From contig OZ024783.1 in the NCBI GenBank assembly GCA_964017065.1, forward strand, positions 16,192,561 to 16,256,560: a stretch of DNA of 64,000 bases. Direction: 5' to 3'. Positions 59,001 through 64,000 of this stretch are shown here, one piece after another. Every line of letters starts with the position of its first letter. Within the stretch, counting starts at the first letter, position 1. A model generated the notes under the pieces. The model had not been told where the DNA came from. It did no database searches and saw only the letters and a list, made by a program, of their open reading frames with translations. The DNA is from Haliclona indistincta (lineage: Eukaryota; Porifera; Demospongiae; Haplosclerida; Chalinidae). The translations under genes and the position numbers were made by a program.

Positions 59001-61989
59001 ACCACCAGCAGGCACACAACCACTACTAGGAGTCACTGTCAGACAAGAGATGGAGTTCTTACTGTTCAGCACCTGTAGAATAAATCAGCAGTGTGATTAC
59101 ATGATTGTATTTTTACATCTATGTACTAGTGCTGTATTGTAGAGCTACATATACTTTCACATGCGTTTAAATTTCATGAGTAGAAAATTTTGCAAACAAA
59201 AAGTTTTTGTTCAATACAAATTTGTATTGTGCTTTTCAAGTTCAAATTAAGGTGACACTAAAAATTTGCATGGAATTTTTGTGCCGCAAAAATACAAATT
59301 CTACAGTAATAGTTCTTGACACGTGAATCTTGCTTTGTACAACCCCTACCTAGTACATATATGTACATGTACACGTTCACCAACAATTTTTTTACAATTA
59401 TAGTAACTTGAAAAATTAAAGCAGTGTGTGTTACAGTACTCACAGTATAGTAAGCGTGTTGTTTGCCTGTGTTCTTCAGCACTATGCTCTTGCTAGTGGT
59501 AAGATTGAGAGGTACTGCTCCAAACAGCACATTGCTCTGATCAAATGAGCACTGCGGCACGCCATAATGCACGGCACATTCCACCTCCTGCTCTTGACCG
59601 CCATCGACAAGCAGAGAAAGAGGTAGAACAGGGGGGCAGTGGAAAGACCCTTGAGCTACAAACTCACATAGGAGCGAGTTAAGCGGAGGCACGACTCCTT
59701 CTGGGTGGGTTATGTAGAGTGATTTTTGAGCCTCTTCGCTCATTTCCCATTTGAAGCTAGCCGGGACAGTGTGTGGGTTGTACAGGCACACGTTGCCCTG
59801 GAGACCTTGGGTGGGCGGGGCTAGATCACGATGCTCCAGAGTGACAGAGGAGGTGGAGAGGCGTAGTGACATGTTGACGCCAGTAGCTGATACCGGGATG
59901 TGTTGAGGGGAGTTCCTGTTAATATTAACCTGTATACTCCTACACAAGGTGAGAATTGGAACGTGAAGAATCAACAACAACACATTTTCCAATACTCCCT
60001 ATAATGCACATAGCAAGGAGGGTAAAAACAACAGCCCTAACAAATTTGATGTTACAGTAGTAAACTGTGATGTTTCTCTACGGTGGAATTGGGACCAACA
60101 AAAATTGTCCTTTATAGAGAGGGTGTCCTGGTCAGGGGTTTATTATACATGTACATTATGAGGGTTATACATGTGTACAAAATGTATTTGGGATTCAATA
60201 ATTATTGTCAATAGAGTTGAGAAAATCCAATTGAGTATTGGGTAATTTTGGCGGGAGGAAACTTAGGCGAATATTTGGCAAATCGTCAAGCATTCGCCAA
60301 ATAAAATTCGCCAAAATCTGCTTTTTCTATTGCAGTAATACGTGAGCCAGGCACTTGACGCAAAAATTAAATTCGCCAAACACAAAATCTGGGTTATTCG
60401 CCAAAATTTTGACCCTCCAAAATTACCCGCTATACGGTAGTATAGTGTATAGTATATTGAGCATTATGATTCCTTTAGTACTGACTGATGGTATGATCCA
60501 GTGGTGTTCCTGATCAGAGCTACACTGAGGGTGGTGTAGGATGATGGAGGCAAGATGAGTGAGAGGCTGGACTGCTGCTGTTGGTGAGTATTGCCGGATT
60601 TAGTACTAGCAGCTGGTATGAAGAGACTGAGAGAAGGACAGCTAGCCTGAGAAGAAGAGAAGAAGAGAGAGAGAGTGAGTGAGTGAGAGAGGGTGTGAGT
60701 GATTGAATGAGCGAGTGAGTGAGCGAAATAGTGCGTGAGTGAGTGTAAGAGTGAGTGAGTGAAAGAGTGATCATGAGTGAGTGAGTGAGTGAATGAGTGA
60801 GTGAAAGAGAGAGTGAGAGAGTGAGTGAATGAGTGAGTGAGTGAGCGAGAGAGTGAGTGCGTGAGTGATTGAGTGAACGAGTGAGTGAGCGAGTGAGTGA
60901 GCGAATGAGTGTGTAGGTAAGTGTCCTAGGCCTGTTAGTGTGTTACCTTGAAGGTGATCATGACGTGTTGGTTCAAGTGGTTGTATAGCTGTACATCCTG
61001 TGTGTGCTGTGTGTTGATCACCATCTCACCATACTCTACACTGCATGGCTCTACATGCAAAAGAAATAATAGCAAAGTTGTTAACAAAACACAGATCGAA
61101 CAGATTAATGCTACTGTCAAAGAAGCCAGGAACTACATGTAGCTGTAATAAAACTAATTTTTATTGACACTTGAGAAGGGTTCACTCACTGATGATAATG
61201 TTGCTGAGTTGTCTAGGAGTGAGGACAGTATGGCACTGATCAACCTGGTCTATAGTAGAGGGCTTAGTAGCAGGAGACTCAACCAGTACCTGAGAGAAGG
61301 AGGGAGAGAGAGAGAGAGAGAGAGAGATACAGCATCACTTACTATTGCACATGCACCTATACAGTGTACTTCACAGTAGAGGACAAATTAAAGTTTCCAT
61401 TTTACAATTATTCAAATGGTAATCGCCGTACAATGGAAGCCGCCTTGCTAGTATCAGGTTCTGTGCACCTGCTAGTACGGAGGCTTCAAGGAATCCTTTT
61501 GTACGATAGTCACTGTTTAAATAGTACGGACAATTGTCGTACAAATACAAAACGGAGTTCAAAATATTTTTCTACTGTCAGCACACACGAGGCAAACACA
61601 ATAGTTATTTTTATGCAAAGAGTGTACTCTTCTTTACCATGTTGTTGGTGTCATTGTTAGGTTGTGTTGAGCAGCTCTGGTCTATAGTAGAGGTGTCTAG
61701 CACAGGAGGAGTGAGACCCTCTGCTGGCTTGATACCGATATCACACTGCTTGAGCTGATGAGAATAAGCTAGCTTCCTAAAAATCATTTCAATAGAAGAG
61801 TGACAAGAGCCATGCAGCAAGTACTGGATTGCTTACTTGTGTAGGCATCGATGCAGTCTCTTCTCTCTCAGGTCACTGAGATAGTCTCGATAGTGTTGGC
61901 GGTGTCTCTCTATGCTAGTCACCTCCTCCTCAGTGTAGGCATAGTCCGGGTCAATGTAGGTGTGGCGTTGCTTCTTAGTGAAGTGAGTC
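40181..61989 (-). CDS. CFAP47: CFAP47-like axonemal protein (CH domain plus multiple Ig-like domains), 34 exons, incomplete at both ends
   Basis: Exons in transcript order: 61989-61837, 61776-61638, 61289-61190, 61050-60947, 60646-60486, 59939-59444, 59072-58854, 53866-53798, 53702-53493, 53301-53184, 52975-52744, 52304-52056, 51656-51398, 50962-50860, 50599-50416, 50033-49778, 49390-49204, 48918-48827, 48696-48580, 48292-48158, 47828-47730, 47301-47140, 46825-45836, 45690-45547, 45087-44969, 44225-44016, 43837-43681, 43596-43481, 43237-43130, 42887-42776, 42468-42367, 41545-40869, 40577-40416, 40349-40181. All junctions are GT-AG and the phases join. About 2,300 codons are visible. Early exons encode HYDIN/ASPM-like repeats (VEYGEMVINTQHTQDVQLYN). 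A calponin-homology domain follows, then more Ig-like repeats (ELKVEPASGVLPPITERGTL). Known CFAP47 proteins act in the axoneme of motile cilia and sperm flagella. Upstream exons lie past the window edge, and the last exon was not located. Confidence 0.82.
40580..40746 (-). repeat. (CT)n tract at an acceptor, on the transcript strand
   Basis: (GA)n on the plus strand, i.e. (CT)n in the transcript, ending at the CAG acceptor of the exon that starts at 40577. It serves as, or has expanded from, the polypyrimidine tract. Confidence 0.9.
41623..42220 (+). mobile_element. hAT-like 598-bp TIR element carrying a small ORF
   Basis: CAAGAGTTTATAATGAACAG... (from 41623) pairs with ...CTGTTCATTATAAACTCTTG (to 42220). 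Inverted repeats are about 75 bp with one or two mismatches. GTACTAT is directly repeated at 41616-41622 and 42221-42227 (7 bp, possibly 8). CA...TG termini and a 7-8 bp duplication suggest hAT. It is inserted in a CFAP47-like intron, between the exons at 42367 and 41545. Confidence 0.8.
41816..42016 (+). CDS. 66-codon ORF inside the TIR element (unknown)
   Basis: Runs from ATG 41816 to TAG 42014-42016. It encodes MKRAAASDHEFHGTPQAKRP, then ASLPVDSFIDALSTAG and DKEYGDWLNFRVGYTVTKGH. The basic KRP stretch could be a nuclear signal. A decayed relative is at 5026-5240 in an unrelated repeat context. The ORF is intact and begins with a consensus-like ATG, but it is short. It may be the first exon of a host gene captured by the element, or a relic of its transposase N-terminus. 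No domain was recognised. Confidence 0.4.
   Translation: MKRAAASDHEFHGTPQAKRPASLPVDSFIDALSTAGDKEYGDWLNFRVGYTVTKGHQLISANALFK
42901..42969 (-). repeat. (CT)n tract near an acceptor
   Basis: Pure (GA)n on the plus strand, a dozen bases upstream (in transcript sense) of the exon starting at 42887. Confidence 0.9.
43345..43470 (-). repeat. (CA)n-rich tract following a donor
   Basis: GT/GTGA-rich on the plus strand. In transcript sense CACACA(CT) follows the donor of the exon ending at 43481. Confidence 0.85.
43871..44010 (-). repeat. (GTGA)n tract downstream of a donor
   Basis: (CTCA)n on the plus strand with two GCAAG interruptions. In transcript sense GTGAGTGAGT... follows the donor of the exon ending at 44016 and fills the intron towards the exon starting at 43837. 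Confidence 0.9.
44250..44965 (+). repeat. 28-bp minisatellite filling an entire intron
   Basis: Unit GTGAGCGAGTAAATAGGTGA plus GTGAGTGT, over 20 copies with small variants. The intron is 44226-44968 (743 bp), so nearly all of it is the array. The unit descends from a GAGT/GTGA tetranucleotide. Confidence 0.9.
45151..45364. mobile_element. TA-flanked MITE (TACCGTATAGCG type)
   Basis: TACCGTATAGCGAGAAAATT pairs with ...TTTCCCGCAATACGGTA, with TA at both ends. Related relics are at 49553-49722 and 60235-60438. Tc1/mariner-like by termini (inference). Confidence 0.6.
45712..45835 (-). repeat. (GTGA)n tract continuing out of a donor
   Basis: The donor of the exon ending at 45836 reads GTGAGTGAGTGAGGGAGTG... 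in the transcript and stays in GTGA/GGGT register for about 120 bp. Confidence 0.9.
45836..46825 (-). other. Large 990-bp exon of the CFAP47-like gene
   Basis: Encodes 330 residues in one exon, against a typical 100-250 bp elsewhere in the gene. It contains VEFPLSFMSPFPQSADFTVS, a basic KQQTKGKKKRRSKQ stretch, SEEEKRRRELTNTMKYASLR and a terminal Ig-like segment (FIAEYEGHYSCEVVLASRYD). The donor GTGAGTGAG continues directly into a (GTGA)n tract. Confidence 0.75.
47303..47610 (-). repeat. 300-bp (CT)/(CCCT) tract at an acceptor
   Basis: GA/GGGA-rich on the plus strand. In the transcript it is a ~300-nt unbroken polypyrimidine run ending at CTCAG of the exon starting at 47301. Confidence 0.9.
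48373..48502. mobile_element. pogo/Tigger-like MITE
   Basis: CAGTGGAACCC...GGTTCCACTG with TA on each side and an internal palindrome GACACCTCTCGA. Confidence 0.7.
48960..49195. repeat. ~80-bp tandem repeat, three units
   Basis: TTTGGTCCCTAGCTAGCTG plus CTGTTATAAGCAGACAGTG plus ACCACTATAGACAGGTTCC is repeated three times. Related sequence occurs at 53350-53455. Confidence 0.75.
49391..49505 (-). repeat. (CT)n tract at an acceptor
   Basis: GA-rich on the plus strand. In the transcript it is a polypyrimidine tract running directly into the CAG of the exon starting at 49390. Confidence 0.9.
50215..50391. mobile_element. pogo/Tigger-like MITE
   Basis: CAGTGGAGCCTCTCTAAGGC...GGTTCCACCATTCCACTG flanked by TA. 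Internally it has GAGAGGGTGTCC(TC)TGGTCAG as in the copy at 62085. Confidence 0.75.
50992..51397 (-). repeat. 400-bp (GTGA)n tract continuing out of a donor
   Basis: The exon ending at 51398 has donor GTGAGTGAGTGAGTGAG..., and the tetranucleotide continues with rare GGGT variants for about 400 bp, almost to the next exon start at 50962. Confidence 0.92.
52977..53155 (-). repeat. (CT)n tract at an acceptor
   Basis: GA/GGGA-rich on the plus strand. In the transcript it is a ~180-nt polypyrimidine tract ending at the CAG of the exon starting at 52975. It fills almost the whole intron up to the donor at 53183. Confidence 0.9.
54376..54933 (+). pseudogene. Decayed copy of the duplicated-domain gene at 57239
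   Basis: ATG 54376 (MAARYKRVQLEDDSSIRSGD) aligns with 57239-57790, including CKFIFSIKNMTKHTL, GGDSWP and, in another frame, DLTAVFTSDDDEPGARSVTL and GARGIGIFAGKAT. A stop after WPFSII (54700), a small insertion near 54750 and loss of everything beyond VNVKECMTMAT show that it is dead. Homology extends upstream through TGTACATGTCTTGCAGA, so the duplication was genomic rather than retroposed. Confidence 0.75.
55089..56345 (-). mobile_element. F1 foldback element, complete copy e (inverted)
   Basis: On the minus strand: hairpin AGGGAGGCAC/GTGCCTCCCT (56345-56322), TGTAGGGTTGAAC, AAGATGGCGG (56299-56290), the GAGATTGCTCGAAGTTG block, a body, and the foldback with arms about 55320-55480 and 55089-55240, ending at TTCTTGT. 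It is collinear with 14535-15776. It sits in the large CFAP47-like intron between the pseudogene and its intact relative. Confidence 0.8.
56610..56790 (+). repeat. 40-bp tandem repeat (GCTATCACTACATTATGCCA plus TCTCTGCGTGCTATTTTTAT)
   Basis: Three near-perfect units at 56614-56745, followed by degenerate half units to 56810. It is open in several frames because of its periodicity, and is not a gene. Confidence 0.85.
57239..58345 (+). CDS. Duplicated-domain protein of unknown function, nested in a CFAP47 intron
   Basis: Single open exon of 368 codons from ATG 57239 to TAG 58343-58345. It has a charged N-terminus without a signal peptide. Domain 1 (about residues 81-163: FIFSIKNMTKHTL, GDSWPLSDIKKGECVAALYG, YANWPKVGARSIGIFAG) is repeated as domain 2 (about 238-321: FIFVINNRTEYDL, GRWPLRDIKRNECAVSGFDG, FAGSWPVMGFRKVCICRG). 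The tail is highly charged. The repeat pattern (I-N-T---L, G-WP--DIK--EC, beta-rich) suggests a cytosolic beta-sandwich module, but I recognise no family. It runs opposite to the host gene. A TTGCAG acceptor at 57219-57224, and two exon-like stretches at 57000-57067 and 57120-57166 with GT/AG borders, imply a spliced 5' leader or further coding exons. The frame is intact, unlike the copy at 54376. Confidence 0.7.
   Translation: MAVSYKRVQLEDETSIRSSGDEAPADMYRQLLPELPGPLSLSAYNPQMLPAHKGLARVPDGDHDTAIGRLLENSQSAACKFIFSIKNMTKHTLLRTKSKGGDSWPLSDIKKGECVAALYGNSYIIDLTAVFTSDDDEPGARSVTLYANWPKVGARSIGIFAGKATNTNPWYKVNVKKVHDHAAHGNTATICSRSDYYIFQYNIKELDYAQYAVEANEDADKKVVDDFARFRRERLPDFIFVINNRTEYDLTLEDRVQVQGRWPLRDIKRNECAVSGFDGVNMSVAAHYSVRGEENQQKSISFAGSWPVMGFRKVCICRGRDAKHAWSNMSPHRDDDDTNQAFIREDKERGKVKIYVYMIKTLENKRVQ
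58620..58672. repeat. Short inverted repeat (GGGGATTTTCCCTGTATA)
   Basis: GGATTTTCCCTGTATA pairs with TATACAGGGAAATCC across a CACCAGGTG loop. It may be a MITE remnant or a 3' UTR hairpin of the neighbouring gene. No function is assigned. Confidence 0.4.
60235..60440. mobile_element. MITE relic (GGTAATTTTGGCGGG / CCGCTATACGGTA)
   Basis: Inverted GGGTAATTTTGG...CCAAAATTACCCGC arms with ATTCGCCAAA repeats inside and a TATACGGTA right end, similar to 45151-45364. Confidence 0.45.
60660..60920 (-). repeat. (CTCA)n/(CT)n tract upstream of an acceptor
   Basis: GTGAGTGAGC-rich on the plus strand. In the transcript it is a C/T/A repeat that shades into CTTCTCTTCTTCTCAG at the exon starting at 60646. 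Confidence 0.85.
61291..61328 (-). repeat. (CT)n tract at an acceptor
   Basis: Short (GA)n on the plus strand, pyrimidine-rich in the transcript, immediately preceding the exon starting at 61289. Confidence 0.85.
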
Positions 61990-62084
61990 CTACACCAGAA
62001 TAATGTGATTAACACGTACATACAAATGTATACAGTATTGCAAAGGTACAGTGTCTGTTCTACTCTTGTGTGTACATGCGTATA

Positions 62085-62249
62085 CAGTGGAACCTCTCTA
62101 AGGCGGACACCATTGGGACCAACGAAAATCGTCCATTATAGAGAGGGTGTCCTCTGGTAAGGGGTTTATTATGCATTTTATTTTGGGATTCAATAAAATA
62201 ATGTCCATTATAGAGGGATGAGGGGTGTCCGCTAAGAGGGGTTCCACTG
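62085..62249. mobile_element. pogo/Tigger-like MITE, best preserved copy
   Basis: CAGTGGAACCTCTCTAAGGC...GCTAAGAGGGGTTCCACTG with TA (TATA) flanks, 165 bp. Confidence 0.8.
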
Positions 62250-62399
62250 TATACAGTGGTAAAATTACAAACTATAAAAACACAGTCGTTTTCTAGCAAA
62301 CTAAAAAGACAAAAATTCTGTGATCAAAACCAAGACATGTAGAAGACATGCATGTACCTGTACTACATTTAATTTATATGTCATGTATCAAACAGTAAT

Positions 62400-63384
62400 A
62401 ATAATGAAGCACCAAAGGTGCAGATGCCTCGGTGGAATGCTACCATTTCACATACATTACATTACAAGCTTGCCGCATATCCTGGCACACACAACAGAGT
62501 TATAGCATAGATAATATTACCCCATGTACGATTGTAGTGATCCTGCTACTTATGCAGCGTTCACTGCACTAATAAATAATTCTTCAGATTTAATGTGTGC
62601 ATCACGTGCACGTTACCAGTGACCAAGCATGCATGCAGCCTTGTCATTGCACTATGAGATGAAGGGCGTGGCTCGCTCAGGCTCACGAAACACATCCTCA
62701 TCACGCTGAAGCCAGGAATGAGCGACCGCTCTCTGGTTACTGGTTCAAGCTAAAATTAATATGCATCTTTCAACGTGTGCTCTACAGTTGAAAGATCTGC
62801 ATCTAATAATTTTTGCTTTTCATTTTGCTTTTTACAAAATGAAAAGTGAAAGTGGAATGTCCGCTCTGGGCATTCCAGCCCGTACAGTAAGCAAAAAAAT
62901 TATTGGCATATTATGTGCTGGTATGCTTCTATCGTTGATTGCCTAGCTGTATGATAAAACAAAACACATTAATTTTTATAATAAAAACAGCCTTAACAGG
63001 TCAATGGATAGACCTCACTGAAGACCCCGGGACTACCGGCCTCCGGCCAGAGTGCTATCCAGAGCCAACAACTCAGGCAGCTGTGTGCTGACAGCTGCTT
63101 TCATAGTCATTATTGGGGAGGAATTCACACTGATCCCAGTCGCTCCTTCTTGCGAAGGGTGTGAACCCACGCCTCTGGTAGCACTCTCAATTAAAAAAGG
63201 TTTTTTGAATTTTTTTCAGCATAGTCTACCCGGGTACCCCATGTTACAAGGCTAACGCATTAGCCACTAAGCCAACCGGTCACTTACAAATGTGGGCGTT
63301 TATCTGTATTATAAAGGTGGAGTTGCTAGGGTCAAATTTTTTGCTGAATAAGAATATGATAAACATTTGCCCAAGAGTAAAAAA
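62400..63384. other. Spacer with family B start and dispersed repeat
   Basis: 62404-62510 is a 5' fragment of family B (GCACCAAAGGTGCAGATGCC). 63052-63190 repeats 38265-38355 in inverse orientation. No exon of the CFAP47-like gene upstream of 61989 was recognised. Confidence 0.4.
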
Positions 63385-64000
63385 TGCACCATTGGTGAGG
63401 GCTATGCCTCGGTGGATGTTAAAATTCGAGCATATACAGCAAGTCATAACTATAGTGAATGTACATGTAAGCGGGGCGAGCCTGAGCGAAGAATTGTTAT
63501 TATGACTAATAGTATGAATTAATGCGAGATGATTTATTTTAGTAAGTTTTTTTTATAATTCTGATTTGTTGTAATGATTTTGTTGAAGAGTTTAAGAGGG
63601 TATAATAGCTTTTGTTGAAGCTTATAGATGATACAAAGTGTGTTGGATCGGTTTGAGCTGCTGGAGGAGGTGAAGGCTTTGGAGCGGATGGTACATATGC
63701 ACAGTATTGGTTTGTCATCGGGAGTTTATCTATAAGCAGACTAGTCTCCTCCGTCTGCTGAGGTGCTTCTTTGGCAGGTCGAGCCTCTTTACGTTCTCTG
63801 TCCTGCTCTCTCTGATTAGCCAGTCTCTCCTCTGCTAAAATTTGAGCATGTAATGCTATTAACTTAGTAGGATTCATATTCAGCTGCCAGCATTCAAATA
63901 GCAAAAGCAGAATCACTACGCAATTTTACAGTTACGCAATCAGAAGCCAAACAGTGCTGACCACATTGTAATTTTAATTTAACTGGGCGTGACTACAATG
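63385..64000. repeat. Family B copy split by a ~410-bp insertion
   Basis: GCACCATTGGTGAGGGCTAT...GGATGTTAAAATTCGAGCAT at 63388-63435 resumes as AAAATTTGAGCATGTAATGC at 63838 and continues collinear with 10705-10850 to the window end. The repeated AAAATT(C/T)GAGCAT on both sides looks like a ~12-13 bp target duplication. Confidence 0.6.
63539..63840 (-). pseudogene. ORF tail within the insertion (unidentified)
   Basis: The minus-strand frame reads AEERLANQREQDRERKEARP, AKEAPQQTEETSLLIDKLPM and CAYVPSAPKPSPPPAAQTDP, ending at a stop at 63539. The composition (charged helix, then Pro/Ala-rich) looks genuinely protein-like and unlike the surrounding repeats. It starts at the repeat boundary, so it is probably the 3' part of a transposed or retroposed coding sequence. 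No family is assigned. Confidence 0.4.

Overview
The window looks like an intron-rich metazoan nuclear contig, most probably from a demosponge. Three things point that way. A long cilium gene with short introns and CpG-poor DNA fills the right third. Several gene families typical of sponge and cnidarian assemblies are present: a fibrinogen-related secreted protein, a KYTPMQY-like short protein, and RT C-terminal fragments. The repeat load is very dense, with MITEs, foldbacks and microsatellites. Species cannot be fixed from sequence alone, and no bacterial or organellar signature was seen.

Layout. Positions 1-40,000 are almost wholly mobile DNA with a few host-like genes in it. From left to right: a foldback element (1-957); a fibrinogen-related gene broken by a piggyBac-like MITE (2.6-4.2 kb); a TA-flanked MITE (5.3-5.9 kb); a putative type II glycosyltransferase gene (7.7-8.8 kb) that lies in a segmental duplication with a second copy at 24.5-25.6 kb; a tandem array of ~590-bp repeat units holding a Mutator-like palindrome (8.9-11.3 kb); a broken small gene (11.4-13.0 kb); a Crypton tyrosine-recombinase element interrupted by a hAT-like MITE and by non-LTR retrotransposons (13.5-20.2 kb); an RT-associated fragment (20.6-21.1 kb); a foldback carrying a Ginger-like DNA transposon with integrase remnant, Ulp1 protease and PHD finger (27.8-32.7 kb); a 2.15-kb foldback with ~375-bp arms (32.8-35.0 kb); and a 2.4-kb non-autonomous element with Ginger-like TGTCAC termini (35.7-38.1 kb).

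Positions 40,181-61,989 on the minus strand hold 34 coding exons (about 6.9 kb, about 2,300 codons) of one gene. I identify it as CFAP47-like, an axonemal protein with a calponin-homology domain and many Ig-like (ASPM/SPD-2/HYDIN-type) domains. Its 5' exons lie beyond the right edge and its last exon was not found. One intron contains, on the opposite strand, an intact 368-codon gene with a duplicated domain (57.2-58.3 kb), a decayed copy of it (54.4-54.9 kb) and a foldback element (55.1-56.3 kb).

The most unusual signals are: (1) strand-consistent microsatellites placed exactly at CFAP47 splice sites, with (CT)n upstream of acceptors and (GTGA)n running out of donors; (2) a group of elements sharing a 5' hairpin of variable sequence, an AAGATGGCGG motif 20-25 bp later and a long 3' foldback; and (3) four transposon insertions whose empty sites are either present elsewhere in this same window (Ginger-like, piggyBac-like, Mutator-like) or provable by restored reading frame (hAT-like in Crypton).
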